Assembly (NCBI RefSeq): GCF_029541745.1
Contig: NZ_CP089746.1
Coordinates: forward strand, 4,225,559-4,289,558
From: Streptomyces sp. LX-29
Lineage (GTDB): Bacteria; Actinomycetota; Actinomycetes; Streptomycetales; Streptomycetaceae
Reading direction: 5' to 3'
DNA length: 64,000 nt
The translations under genes and the position numbers were made by a program. Positions 33,876 through 43,241 of this stretch are shown piece after piece (positions within the stretch are counted from its first letter, which is position 1; each line of letters opens with the position of its first letter). Below the pieces are notes generated by a model. That model worked only from the letters and a program-made list of their open reading frames with translations. It had not been told where the DNA came from and did not search any database.

Positions 33876-35276
33876 GTGACTATTCGCCTGTACGACACCA
33901 GCGCCCGGCAGATCCGTGACTTCACCCCGCTCACGCCGGGCTGCGTCTCGATCTACCTGTGTGGCGCGACCGTGCAGGCCGCCCCGCACATCGGACACAT
34001 CCGGTCGGGGCTGAACTTCGACATCATGCGTCGCTGGTTCGCGTACCGCGGCTATGACGTGACGTTCGTCCGCAACGTCACCGACATCGACGACAAGATC
34101 ATCGTCAAGTCCCTGGAGCAGGGCCGCCCGTGGTGGGCGATCGGTTACGACAACGAGCGCGCGTTCAACTCGGCGTACGACGCGCTGGGCTGCCTGCCGC
34201 CGACGTACGAGCCCCGGGCGACCGGCCATGTGCCGGAGATGATCGAGATGATGCGCGGGCTGATCGACCGCGGTCACGCCTACGCCGCCGAGGGCAACGT
34301 CTACTTCGACGTGCGCTCGTACGAGGGTTATCTGAGCCTGTCCAACCAGGAGCTGGACAACCTCCAGGCGGCCAGCGACGCGGCCGACGGCGGCAAGCGC
34401 GACCCGCGCGACTTCGCGCTCTGGAAGGCCGTCAAGCCCGGCGAGCCCAGCTGGGAGACCCCGTGGGGCCGCGGCCGTCCGGGCTGGCACCTGGAGTGCT
34501 CGGCGATGGCGCACAAGTACCTGGGCCGCGCCTTCGACGTCCACGCGGGCGGGGTGGACCTGATCTTCCCGCACCACGAGAACGAGATCGCCCAGGCCAA
34601 GGCGTTCGGCGACGACTTCGCCGCCTACTGGACGCACAACGCCTGGGTCACCATGAGCGGCGAGAAGATGAGCAAGTCGCTCGGCAACTCGGTGCTGGTG
34701 TCGGAGATGGTCAAGCAGTGGCGCCCCATCGTGCTGCGCTACTACCTGGGCACCCCGCACTACCGCTCGATGATCGAGTACAGCGAGGAGTCGCTGCGCG
34801 AGGCCGAGGCCGGCTTCGCGCGCATCGAGGGCTTCGTGCAGCGGGTCACCGAGCTTGCGGGCAAGGTCGTCGACCCGGCCGCCGAGGTGCCGCCGGCCTT
34901 CGCCGAGGCGATGGACGACGACCTGGGCGTGCCGCAGGCGCTGGCGATCGTGCACACCACCGTCCGCCAGGGCAACTCCGCCCTCACCGCGGACGACAAG
35001 GAGTCGGCGGTGGCGCGGCTGGCCGAGGTCCGGGCGATGCTCGGGGTGCTGGGCCTGGACCCGCTGGACGAGCAGTGGGCCGGCGGCGGCGAGCGCGGCG
35101 AGGACCTGCACGGCGTGGTCGACTCGCTGGTCCGGATGGTGCTGGACCAGCGGCAGGCGGCCCGCGCCCGCAAGGACTACGCGACGGCCGACGCCATCCG
35201 CGACCAGCTCCAGCAGTCCGGGCTGGTCATCGAGGACACTCCGGCGGGTCCGCGCTGGGAGCTCGGCAGCCGCTGA
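33876..35276 (+). CDS. cysS: Cysteinyl-tRNA synthetase
   Basis: Charges tRNA-Cys. The 466-aa class I synthetase has the HIGH-type motif PHIGHIRSGLNFD after the zinc-ligand CGATV, further zinc ligands in ECSAMAHKYLG and FPHHENEIAQ, and KMSKS in SGEKMSKSLGNS. The C-terminal DALR-like helical domain is complete. This is the true cysS and not the mycothiol ligase MshC, judged by the full-length C-terminal domain. GTG start at 33876. Confidence 0.96.
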   Translation: MTIRLYDTSARQIRDFTPLTPGCVSIYLCGATVQAAPHIGHIRSGLNFDIMRRWFAYRGYDVTFVRNVTDIDDKIIVKSLEQGRPWWAIGYDNERAFNSAYDALGCLPPTYEPRATGHVPEMIEMMRGLIDRGHAYAAEGNVYFDVRSYEGYLSLSNQELDNLQAASDAADGGKRDPRDFALWKAVKPGEPSWETPWGRGRPGWHLECSAMAHKYLGRAFDVHAGGVDLIFPHHENEIAQAKAFGDDFAAYWTHNAWVTMSGEKMSKSLGNSVLVSEMVKQWRPIVLRYYLGTPHYRSMIEYSEESLREAEAGFARIEGFVQRVTELAGKVVDPAAEVPPAFAEAMDDDLGVPQALAIVHTTVRQGNSALTADDKESAVARLAEVRAMLGVLGLDPLDEQWAGGGERGEDLHGVVDSLVRMVLDQRQAARARKDYATADAIRDQLQQSGLVIEDTPAGPRWELGSR

Positions 35277-35312
35277 GCCAGGGGTCCGCGCATACGCGCT
35301 GACCTCGCATGT

Positions 35313-35340
35313 TGTGCCGCCTGGGAGACCGGGCGGCACA
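35313..35340 (+). terminator. Hairpin after cysS
   Basis: A perfect 9-bp stem, TGTGCCGCC (35313-35321) with 35332-35340. The lower-GC stretch GTTAGTACATACGTTTGTA after it may hold the rlmB promoter. Confidence 0.65.
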
Positions 35341-35385
35341 CTGATGACTGAGTTAGTACATACGTTTGTAGGAAACGGGTGACCC

Positions 35386-36339
35386 ATGGCCGGCAACAGC
35401 CAGCGCAGGAACCGCCGCACCAGCAACAAGAAGGGCGCGACGGTCGGCAGCGGCGGCCAGCGACGCCGTGGCCTTGAGGGCAAGGGCCCGACCCCGCCCG
35501 CCGAGATGCGCAAGGGGCACGCCAAGCAGCGCGCCGCCAACGCCCGCGCCAAGGCGGCGAACCGCCGTCCGGCCCCGCGTCGCGGTGGCCCCAAGGGCAC
35601 CAACGAACTGGTGGTCGGCCGTAACCCGGTCGTGGAGGCGCTGCGCGAGGGCGTCCCGGCGAACGTGCTCTACGTGCAGCAGTTCATCGACAACGACGAG
35701 CGGGTGCGCGAGGCGCTGCAGCTGGCGAACGAGCGCGGCGGCATCAACCTCATGGAGGCGCCGCGCGGTGAGCTCGACCGGATGACCAACGGGCTCAACC
35801 ACCAGGGCCTGGTGCTCCAGGTCCCGCCGTACGACTACGCGCACCCCGAGGACCTCGTCGACGCGGCCGCCGCGGAGGGCGAGGCCCCGCTGATCGTCGC
35901 CCTCGACGGCGTCACCGACCCGCGCAACCTGGGCGCCGTGGTCCGCTCCGTCTCCGCCTTCGGCGGGCACGGCGTGGTCGTCCCCGAGCGGCGCGCCGCC
36001 GGCATGACGGCCGGCGCCTGGAAGACCTCGGCGGGCACCGCCGCCCGTACGCCGGTGGCGCGCGCCACCAACCTGACGCGCGCCCTTGAGTCTTACCAGA
36101 AGGCCGGGCTCACGGTCGTCGGCCTCGCCGCGGACGGCGATGTCGAGCTGCACGAGCTGGAGGTCCTCGACGGCCCCGTCGTCATCGTCGTCGGCAGCGA
36201 GGGCAAGGGCCTGTCGCGGCTCGTCGGCGAGACCTGCGATCTGCGCGTGCGGATTCCGATGCCGGGCGGCGCGGAGTCGCTGAACGCCGGTGTGGCGGCG
36301 GGCGTCGTCCTGTACGAGGCCGCACGCCGCCGCGCGTAG
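35386..36339 (+). CDS. rlmB: 23S rRNA 2'-O-ribose methyltransferase RlmB/TrmH family
   Basis: A 317-aa SPOUT methyltransferase. A basic, disordered N-terminal ~70 residues precedes the substrate-binding domain (NELVVGRNPVVEALREG). The trefoil-knot motifs are all present: TDPRNLGAVVRSVSAFGGHG, VVIVVGSEGKGLSRL and RIPMPGGAESLNAGVAAGV. It probably methylates G2251 (E. coli numbering) or a similar rRNA site. Located behind cysS as in other actinobacteria. Confidence 0.94.
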   Translation: MAGNSQRRNRRTSNKKGATVGSGGQRRRGLEGKGPTPPAEMRKGHAKQRAANARAKAANRRPAPRRGGPKGTNELVVGRNPVVEALREGVPANVLYVQQFIDNDERVREALQLANERGGINLMEAPRGELDRMTNGLNHQGLVLQVPPYDYAHPEDLVDAAAAEGEAPLIVALDGVTDPRNLGAVVRSVSAFGGHGVVVPERRAAGMTAGAWKTSAGTAARTPVARATNLTRALESYQKAGLTVVGLAADGDVELHELEVLDGPVVIVVGSEGKGLSRLVGETCDLRVRIPMPGGAESLNAGVAAGVVLYEAARRRA

Positions 36340-37683
36340 CCTCGCGCCGGCGGGCGTGACCCCTACGGGTGTGCCCCGTCGCGCCCTGCGGGGCGGTGCC
36401 TCGCGCCGACGGGGGTGACCTTGCGGGGCGCGCCCCGTGGCGCGGTGCCTCGCGCCGGCGGGCGTAGCCTCGCGCCGGCGGGCGTGACCTCTCGGGGTGT
36501 GCCCCCGTGGCGTCGTCCTGCGGGGCGGTGCCTCTTGGCTCGCGTCACGGAGGTGCGTGTTCCGCCGCGCCGGTTCGTGACGCGCGCCCCCGTACGCGGT
36601 TTTTTCCCGCCCACCCGCCCCTGCTGGGCTGGGTGCCGCAGCCCGTGCTGTCGCGAGCGCCTGCGGAGCTGGCTGGCGCCGACCCGCGCGGCTGGTGGCA
36701 GGCGAGGCCGGCTTTTCCCACCCACCCGCCCCTGCCCGTGCTGTCGCGAGCGCCTGCGGAGCCGGCTGGCGCCGACCCGCGCGCTGCCCTGTGTGCCCCT
36801 TGGTGGTGGGGTGGGGTGTCTGGGGCGGGCCCCTGCCCGTGCTGTTGGGAGCGCCTGCGGAGCCGGCTGCGCCGACCCACCTGGCTGGTGGCGGGCGACG
36901 TTGTCGTACGCCCGTTGGGGATGGGGTGGGGTGTCCGGGGAGGTGCTCCCGGCCCGTGCTCGTGCGGCCGTCTGTGGGGCCGATTGGGCGTCCTGTGTGG
37001 ATCGTCGGTGGCGGGGTGGGGTGTTCCTGGCCGGGTGCCCCGGCCCGTGCTGCCGCTAGCGCCTCTGGAGCCGGCCGACGGCGACTGGCGTCGCTGGTGC
37101 GGGCGAGTTCGCTGGTGTGCCCGTTGGCGATGGGCGGGGTGTCCGGAGAGGGCGGGGCCCACGAATCCGCGTCCGTCGGCTGCCTGCGGAGCCGGTTGAG
37201 GCCGACCCGCGAGCGGGCGAGGCCGTCGTACGCCTGTTGGGGGTGGGGTGGGGTGTCCGGGAGGTGCTCCCGGGCCGTGCTCGTGCGGCCGTCTGTGGGG
37301 CCGGTTGGGGGCGTCCCGTGTCCGTTCCGGGGGCCTGCCCGTGTCCGTCGCCAGCGCCAGCGCCAGCGTTAGCCCCGTCGCCGGCGTCAGCGCCTGCGGG
37401 GCTCGGCTTACGCCGTTCCGCGGCCCAGGCCGCTGGTCGGGTTCGGCTGGGCGGCCGCGTCGCTGACGCGGTGGCCCAGGCTGTGCCCGCGCCAGCCACC
37501 GGGGCGGTCTTCGCCGAGCCGGTGCTCGCGTACGCGTCCCGAGGTGGGGGCGGGGCCCCGCGGTCGGCAGCGTGTCGCGGCCGCGGACTCGCCGGTGGGA
37601 GGCAGGGGGTGATCTTGACTTGACGGGTCTCGGACACTTGGTGGCGGTCAAGGGAGTGTCTTAAACGCGGGTCACTCGGTTAG
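36340..37683. repeat. 1.3-kb non-coding region of degenerate repeats
   Basis: No gene is supported. From 36355 there are short GCGCC(g)GCGGGCGTGACC-type repeats, then ~100-bp units with GAGCGCCTGCGGAGC(t/c)GGCTG at about 36656, 36752 and 36850, with decayed copies near 37060 and 37180. An ~85-bp block at 36903-36988 recurs almost exactly at 37225-37309. Long frames across it on both strands are composed of repeats and show no domain. Confidence 0.8.
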
Positions 37684-39354
37684 ATGAGCGTGGACACCAG
37701 AACACCCCGCACGCCTTCGGGGGGACGCTCATCGGGATTTGATGACGAGCCGCAGCTGATCATGGCAAAGGTGCCATGTGATCCGGCACAGGTCATCGTC
37801 AATCACGCGAGCTTCCGGGTGCGGCTCGCCGAGCCGCCGGGCGGGAGCCGGTTGGCGGAGGACACGGTCCGGCTGGACTCGGTGCCGGCGGCGCCCCGGC
37901 GGCGGCCGGTGGTGTGGACCGGGCGGACCGGGCCGGGCGGCGACCCGGCCGCGGCCCAGCTCCTCCAGGCCGTACGGCACGCGGGCGGCATCCGCGGCGT
38001 GGACGCCGAGGACGTGGGGGCGGCCACCCAGGTGCTGCCGCGGGTGCGGCTCGACGACCCGCCCACCGGGGTCATCGGGCCGCGCAGCCCGCGGGCCGAG
38101 GCCGATGCCACCGCGCAGCTGCCGCTGGCCCGCAGCGCGCCGGGGGAGTACCCGCGGCGCGCGTACGGCGAGGGGCCGGGCGGTGTGGGCGCCGAGGCCC
38201 ACCTGGGTGCCGACGACGAGGAGCCGCGGCGGTCGCGGCGGTCGGGCGACACCGTGCGGCACGCGTACTACCCCGGCCGGCGGATGAACCTGGGCGTCGT
38301 GCTGCTGCCCATGCGCATCTTCCTGGGCCTCATCTCGATCTACGCGGGCATGGGCAAGCTCTCCGACCCCGTCTACTTCGACGGCGGCGAGCGCGGCTCG
38401 ATGGTCACCTGGCTGCAGTCCCTGCACCCCTGGCCGGTGGCCTCCCCGCTGCGTGACCTCGCCCTCGCGCACCCGGTCGGCGCCGGGCTGACCGTGGCGT
38501 TCCTCCAGGTCGTGGTCGGCGTGCTCACCGTCTTCGGGCTCTGGCAGCGGGTCGCCGCCGCGATCGGCGCGCTGCTGTCCGCCGCGTTGATCGTGACCGT
38601 CAGCTGGCGCACCGTCCCCGTCTACGACGCTCCCGACATCATCTACCTCGCTGCCTGGAGCCCGTTGATCATCGCGGGTGCCCCGGTGTACTCCATGGAC
38701 GCCCGGCTCGCCGGCGAGGCATGGCGGCGGCTCGGGCCGCGTGTCGAGGTGTGGCAGCTGCGCCGTCGGGTGCTGCGCCGGGGCACCGTCATGGTCTCCG
38801 TCATCGCCGGGCTGACCCTGCTCTTCGGCTCGATGCTGGGTGGCGCCGTGCGCACCTCCGACATGGTGAACGCGCCCGGCCCCAGCGACCCCCCGACCAA
38901 CGACCTGCCCGGCTCGCCGCTGCCCCGCAAGTCCGACGGCGGCACTCCGCGCGACACCCAGGGGCCGGCCGGGTCGACCGGCGCCCCGTCGACCCGCCAG
39001 CGCACCCCGGCCCCCTCGGCCTCGGTCCCGTCGTCCTCCGCGCCGGGCGCGGTGCGCGAGTCGGGCACCATCGGCTCCGGGAACGCCACCGTCGGCGGTC
39101 AGCCGAGCCAGACCCAGGGCGCGCAGGGTGCGCAGACCGCGCCGCAGGCCCCGCAGCCGCAGGAGCAGCAGCCCGCCGCCCCGGAGACCACCTCCGCCGG
39201 CCCCTCCTCCACCGGCGGCACCGGTGGTGCCGGCGACACCGGCCCCGCCGCCACCGGCGGTGGCAGCGCCCCGGGCGCGGGCGGCGGCGGTGGCGGCGGC
39301 TCCACCTCCGGCGGCGGCTCCAGCGGCGGCGCGCTGGGCGGGCTGCTCGGCTAG
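37684..39354 (+). CDS. DoxX-like membrane protein with long disordered ends
   Basis: A 556-aa membrane protein. Residues 1-195 are soluble and low in complexity, 200-335 hold the DoxX fold with four hydrophobic helices (GVVLLPMRIFLGLISIYAGMGKL, VAFLQVVVGVLTVFGLW), another helix is at about 370-390, and the last 160 residues are Ser/Pro/Gly-rich. DoxX proteins act in quinone-linked or thiol-stress redox complexes. No obvious ribosome site precedes the ATG, so it may be translated from a short or leaderless message. Conserved in this Streptomyces block. Confidence 0.85.
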   Translation: MSVDTRTPRTPSGGRSSGFDDEPQLIMAKVPCDPAQVIVNHASFRVRLAEPPGGSRLAEDTVRLDSVPAAPRRRPVVWTGRTGPGGDPAAAQLLQAVRHAGGIRGVDAEDVGAATQVLPRVRLDDPPTGVIGPRSPRAEADATAQLPLARSAPGEYPRRAYGEGPGGVGAEAHLGADDEEPRRSRRSGDTVRHAYYPGRRMNLGVVLLPMRIFLGLISIYAGMGKLSDPVYFDGGERGSMVTWLQSLHPWPVASPLRDLALAHPVGAGLTVAFLQVVVGVLTVFGLWQRVAAAIGALLSAALIVTVSWRTVPVYDAPDIIYLAAWSPLIIAGAPVYSMDARLAGEAWRRLGPRVEVWQLRRRVLRRGTVMVSVIAGLTLLFGSMLGGAVRTSDMVNAPGPSDPPTNDLPGSPLPRKSDGGTPRDTQGPAGSTGAPSTRQRTPAPSASVPSSSAPGAVRESGTIGSGNATVGGQPSQTQGAQGAQTAPQAPQPQEQQPAAPETTSAGPSSTGGTGGAGDTGPAATGGGSAPGAGGGGGGGSTSGGGSSGGALGGLLG

Positions 39355-39407
39355 GCGACCCACGGTCCCGGGCCTGCCACCGGCGCCCGGGACCCGCACC
39401 GGGTGCC

Positions 39408-39451
39408 CGAAGGGCCCGTACGACGCTCTCGCGCGTCGTACGGGCCCTTCG
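39408..39451. terminator. Bidirectional terminator
   Basis: A perfect 18-bp stem (39408-39425 with 39434-39451) and 8-base loop between two convergent genes. Confidence 0.88.
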
Positions 39452-39497
39452 TCGTGGCGTCGTGGCGTCGGGTCGCCGTGGGGTGCCTGTCGCCCGG

Positions 39498-40262
39498 TCA
39501 GCTCCGGGCCGCGGCCAGCTCCCGGGCGGCCTCCGTCAGGTCCTTCGCCGTGTCGATGGCCCGCCAGTAGGCGCCGTGCGGCAGCGGGAAGCCGGCCAGC
39601 CGGCGTTCGCGGGCCAGCCGCGGGAAGGTGGTCCGCTCATGGTCGCCGTGGTCGGGGAGGAGCGCGGTGAACTCGGCGGAGAAGACGTAGACGCCCGCGT
39701 TGATCAGGTAGGGGGACGGCGGTGCCTCGATGAAGTCGAGGACGTGGCCGAACTCGTCGGTCTCCACCGCGCCCCAGGGAATCCGCGGGCGGGCGAGCGC
39801 GAGGGTGGCCAGCGCGTCGCGCTCGCGGTGGAAGTCCGCCATGTCGCGCAGGGAGAAGCGGGTCCAGATGTCGCCGTTGGTGGCGTACCAGGGCTGGTCG
39901 GAGTGGGGGAGCGAGGCGGCGGCGTACTTCAGTCCGCCGCCGCGGCCGAGCGGCTCGGGCTCGACGACCGTGGTGACCCGCAGCGGGAGGTCCGCCGCGT
40001 CGAGCCAGTTCCGCAGCACGTCGGCGAGGTGGCCGCAGGAGATGACCGCGTCGGTGACGCCCTCGGCCGCCAGCCACTCCAGCTGGTGGCCGATGATCGG
40101 GGTCCCGGTGCCCGGGATCTCCACCATCGGCTTCGGCCGGTCGTCGGTGTACGGGCGCAGCCGCGATCCCTGGCCACCGGCCAGGATGACGGCCTGTGTG
40201 GGGCGTATCGGCTGCGACCGCCCCGCGGCCGACAGGGTGGAACTGTGGGCATCACCATTCAT
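39498..40262 (-). CDS. Sugar-phosphate nucleotidyltransferase
   Basis: A 254-aa NDP-sugar pyrophosphorylase-like enzyme. The signature AVILAGGQGSRLRPYTDDRPKPMVEI is at residues about 23-48, the metal Asp is in YATNGDIWTRF, and INAGVYVFS follows. Only the catalytic domain is present, as in mannose-1-phosphate guanylyltransferase-like proteins without a hexapeptide tail. The sugar is unknown. The ATG 40262 begins just before a Ser/Gly-rich linker; longer frames upstream are unlikely. Confidence 0.9.
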   Translation of the reverse strand: MNGDAHSSTLSAAGRSQPIRPTQAVILAGGQGSRLRPYTDDRPKPMVEIPGTGTPIIGHQLEWLAAEGVTDAVISCGHLADVLRNWLDAADLPLRVTTVVEPEPLGRGGGLKYAAASLPHSDQPWYATNGDIWTRFSLRDMADFHRERDALATLALARPRIPWGAVETDEFGHVLDFIEAPPSPYLINAGVYVFSAEFTALLPDHGDHERTTFPRLARERRLAGFPLPHGAYWRAIDTAKDLTEAARELAAARS

Positions 40263-40406
40263 GGACGGCACCCTATGCGGTGCCGGGGGCGGTCCTGCGC
40301 AGGGGAGAAGGAGCGGTGGGCGGGAAGCCCTCGGAGGGGCTTCCGAGCGGGGGTGGCCCACCGGGCGCGGGAGGGGCGGCGAGCGCCCCGAGACGGACCG
40401 CGCGGC

Positions 40407-40823
40407 TCAGCGGTGGGCCTGGGCGACTCCCGAGGCGAAGGAGACGTCGCAGACGGGCCGGGCGTAGGACTGGGCGCGGCTGGCGCTGCGGTACTTCTCC
40501 ACGGCCGCCCGGCCCAGCGCACGGGCGATCGAGGCGCAGTGCTCGGCGATCGAGGGCCGGCGCTCGCTCTCCGCCTGCAGATGGGTGAGGGCCGTGCCGG
40601 GATCGGTCTCCTGGAGCTCGGCCAGCAGCCGGTCGCGCAGCTCCTCGTGCGGGGCGAGCCGCTCCTGCGGGGACGCCTTGTCGGAGGAGGCGGCGAGGAC
40701 GCGTGAGTCGGTGCTGTGCGTGGCCCAGGGGACGCGGGTGACCGCGAGCGTCCCGGAGAGCACCAGGACGACGGGGAGGACGAGGGCGAGTGTTCTGCCG
40801 ATGCGGCGGGCTGCGGTGTTCAC
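40407..40823 (-). CDS. Exported or membrane-anchored hypothetical protein
   Basis: A 138-aa protein with an N-terminal hydrophobic segment (RTLALVLPVVLVLSGTLAVT) and a helical, charged remainder (PHEELRDRLLAELQETDPGTALTHLQ) with two Cys that could form a disulfide. The GTG at 40823 has a GAGGAAG site; an upstream ATG at 40901 would add a basic tail. Upstream of the nucleotidyltransferase on the same strand, 144 bp apart. No known domain. Confidence 0.68.
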   Translation of the reverse strand: MNTAARRIGRTLALVLPVVLVLSGTLAVTRVPWATHSTDSRVLAASSDKASPQERLAPHEELRDRLLAELQETDPGTALTHLQAESERRPSIAEHCASIARALGRAAVEKYRSASRAQSYARPVCDVSFASGVAQAHR

Positions 40824-41003
40824 GGAGGTCTTCCTCGCGGATCGGGGTGGGCGTGAGCGGTACGCCCGCGATCGTAGCGAGGAGTGATGATTTGGCGACA
40901 TTTAGTCACCCCGTCGAGTGACGGAGTGGCGGCCGAGGCCCGACGTGATGTTGACGTACGGGGCTCGAAAAGGGCCTTCTGCTGGGCTATTTGTCGACAA
41001 CGG

Positions 41004-41041
41004 CCGATGGCGCCACCTCGTCCACGAGGCGGCGCCATCGG
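41004..41041. terminator. Terminator after msiK
   Basis: An 11-bp perfect outer stem (41004-41014 with 41031-41041) and an inner CCTCG/CGAGG stem, 66 bp past the msiK stop on its side. Confidence 0.8.
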
Positions 41042-41107
41042 CTCCGTATGGGCCCCCGGCCCGTTCCGCACGGGCCTGGGGGGCCGGGCCGCGCCGGGCG
41101 CGGTGGG

Positions 41108-42235
41108 TCAGTCGGTCAGGCGCTCGCCGGAGGAGGTGCAGAAGACGTGGGTCTCACCCGGACGCGGGACCACGTGCACCACCGAGCCCTTGGCCGGGAC
41201 CTGGCGGCCGTTGACCCGGACCACCAGGTCCTTGACCGCGCCGCCGACCTCGGCGGTGCCGTAGACATAGCCGTCGGCGCCGAGCTCCTCGACGACGTTG
41301 ACGGTCACGGCGAGCCCGGCCGGGGCGTCCTTGGAGACCGACGTGCCCGCGTCGCCGCCCTGCTCGACCACGTCGAAGTGCTCGGGGCGGATGCCGACGG
41401 TGACCGTGCGGTCGCCCTTGTCGGCCGCGGCGCCCAGCGCCTCCCGGGAGACCGGCACGACGCTGTTGCCGAACTTCACCCCACCGTCGGTGATCGGCAC
41501 CTCGACCAGGTTCATGGCGGGGGAGCCGATGAAGCCGGCCACGAAGAGGTTGGCGGGGCGGTCGTACATGTTGCGCGGGGAGTCGATCTGCTGGAGCAGC
41601 CCGTCCTTGAGCACGGCCACCCGGTCGCCCATGGTCATCGCCTCGACCTGGTCGTGGGTGACGTAGACGGTGGTGATCCCCAGGCGGCGCTGGAGGCCGG
41701 CGATCTGGGTACGGGTCTGCACGCGCAGCTTGGCGTCCAGGTTGGACAGCGGCTCGTCCATGAGGAAGACCTGCGGTTCGCGGACGATGGCACGGCCCAT
41801 CGCCACGCGCTGGCGCTGGCCGCCGGAGAGCGCCTTGGGCTTGCGGTCCAGGTACTCGGTGAGGTCCAGGATGCGCGCCGCGTCCTCGACCTTCTGCCGG
41901 ATCTCGGTCTTGTTCACACCGGCGATCTTGAGCGCGAAGCCCATGTTCTGGGCCACGGTCATGTGCGGGTAGAGCGCGTAGTTCTGGAACACCATGGCGA
42001 TGTCCCGGTCCTTCGGCGGCAGGTGCGTGACGTCGCGGTCGCCGATGCGGATGGCGCCCCCGTTGACGTCCTCCAGGCCCGCGAGCATGCGCAGCGAGGT
42101 GGACTTGCCGCAGCCCGAGGGGCCGACGAGGACCAGGAACTCGCCGTCTTCGATGGCGATCTCGAGCTGGTCGACGGCGGGCTTGTCGCTCCCCGGGTAG
42201 ATCCGGGTCGCCTTGTCGTACGTGACCGTAGCCAT
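41108..42235 (-). CDS. msiK: MsiK-type ABC transporter ATPase for multiple sugar importers
   Basis: The shared ATPase that energises several sugar ABC importers in Streptomyces (cellobiose, maltose, chitobiose and others). The 375-aa protein has Walker A GPSGCGKST, Q loop FQNYALYPHM, signature LSGGQRQRVAMGRA, Walker B VFLMDEPLSNLD and the switch His in YVTHDQVEAM. Its C-terminal ~130 residues form the TOBE regulatory domain of the MalK/UgpC group. It stands alone without permease genes, as expected for a multitask ATPase. Confidence 0.95.
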   Translation of the reverse strand: MATVTYDKATRIYPGSDKPAVDQLEIAIEDGEFLVLVGPSGCGKSTSLRMLAGLEDVNGGAIRIGDRDVTHLPPKDRDIAMVFQNYALYPHMTVAQNMGFALKIAGVNKTEIRQKVEDAARILDLTEYLDRKPKALSGGQRQRVAMGRAIVREPQVFLMDEPLSNLDAKLRVQTRTQIAGLQRRLGITTVYVTHDQVEAMTMGDRVAVLKDGLLQQIDSPRNMYDRPANLFVAGFIGSPAMNLVEVPITDGGVKFGNSVVPVSREALGAAADKGDRTVTVGIRPEHFDVVEQGGDAGTSVSKDAPAGLAVTVNVVEELGADGYVYGTAEVGGAVKDLVVRVNGRQVPAKGSVVHVVPRPGETHVFCTSSGERLTD

Positions 42236-42417
42236 GGGTGTATGGGTCCCTTCACCGGCAGGAACGTGCCGGACGATCCGAGTAAAGGTAGATGTGGTGT
42301 CCACCGGGTGGACATGCGGTGACGCTACCTGCCGTCGCGCGCCCTGTCAGCAGTGATGCGCAATCGCAATTTCCGGCCGGGGCATCACGCGGTCGTGGGT
42401 ACACTGCTTTGAGTCTT

Positions 42418-42490
42418 GCCGCCTTAGCTCAGCTGGTAGAGCACCGCTCTTGTAAAGCGAAGGTCGTCGGTTCGAACCCGACAGGCGGCT
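42418..42490 (+). tRNA. tRNA-Thr (anticodon TGT)
   Basis: A 73-nt cloverleaf: acceptor GCCGCCT pairs with AGGCGGC, D-arm AGCTCAGCTGGTAGAGCA, anticodon loop CTTGTAA, T-arm with GGTTCGAACCC. No encoded CCA. A TACACT -10-like box lies about 15 bp upstream. The biosynthetic locus begins just beyond it. Confidence 0.96.
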
Positions 42491-42499
42491 CTGGATCGG

Positions 42500-42538
42500 A
42501 GAACCGCAGCTCGCCCCACCCGGTGACCTGCGGTTTTT
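42500..42538 (+). terminator. Terminator of tRNA-Thr
   Basis: AACCGCAG (42501-42508) pairs with CTGCGGTT (42528-42535), followed by a T run, one of the few U-tailed terminators in the window. Confidence 0.75.
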
Positions 42539-43241
42539 CATGTCCTTACGTCCTGCGGGGAGCGGCCGGGGGGCGGGTGGCCCTGCGGGCGGCCCGCCGG
42601 GCGCGGGGCGGCCGCCGGTGTCGCGCGGCAGCCCGCCGGGGCGCCGCGACGGGCGTGACCGGGGGCGTGACGGGGGCGTCGGGGCGGCTTCGGCGCCCGG
42701 CGTCGGGACGGGCTCCGAGGCGGGCGCCTGGACGGGTGGTGGCGGCCGTCGGGACGGGCGGCGGGACAGGCTCGACCGGAGACGGCGCGGCCGGCCCGGC
42801 AGGGTGTCGGAACGTTGTCGTCCGCGGGGCTTCCGGTATCCATCCTCTGGAACGGGGACGGTCGGGGCCGCCACGTCGGGCGGTGGGCGGGGTGGAAACC
42901 CCCGGATACGGGTGATCGTAAAGCTGTCAACAAGCGGCCACGGATGAAGGTGTCGATCGCCGAACGTCGCCGTTCCAAGCCCTTCGCCTGCGGAGCGTGT
43001 TCGCTTCGTGAAGGTTGCCGACCGGGACTGCAGCTTGATGACAATCCGCGCACCCCCGGTGCCCCGATGAGCAGATCCATCGGGGGCGCGTGGGTGTTTT
43101 GCCCAAGCTTTACGGACTGGGTTTCGTTGACTGGCTCCCAACCGGCCAACTAGCCTCGCGCCACCAGAGCTTGGGAAGGCTTTCCTGACACAGCGCGATC
43201 GGTTCGGTGGAAATGCCTCCCGCGCATGGCATGGGGGAGTC
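42539..43241. other. 703-bp gap between tRNA-Thr and the regulators
   Basis: The first ~300 bp are extremely GC-rich; frames on both strands are Arg/Pro/Gly filler and show no domain. From about 42900 GC drops, and the last 120 bp hold the promoter and inverted repeat of the first regulator. I see no integrase, no second copy of the tRNA 3' end and no gene. Confidence 0.6.
43102..43175 (+). promoter_or_regulatory. Promoter of regulator A, flanked by an inverted repeat
   Basis: TTGACT (43127-43132) and TAGCCT (43151-43156) are 18 bp apart. CCCAAGCT (43102-43109) and AGCTTGGG (43168-43175) bracket them and could be paired operator halves. The -35/-10 and their edges match the promoter at 46161. 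Confidence 0.62.

Noticed and set aside
33876..35276. MshC (mycothiol ligase) instead of CysS
   Set aside because: Motifs and the full C-terminal domain, and its place between the ispF region and rlmB, fit genuine cysteinyl-tRNA synthetase.
36415..37651. Frames of 200-370 codons on both strands in the repeat region
   Set aside because: They are built from the repeats, rich in Arg/Pro/Gly/Ala, lack ribosome sites and show no domain.
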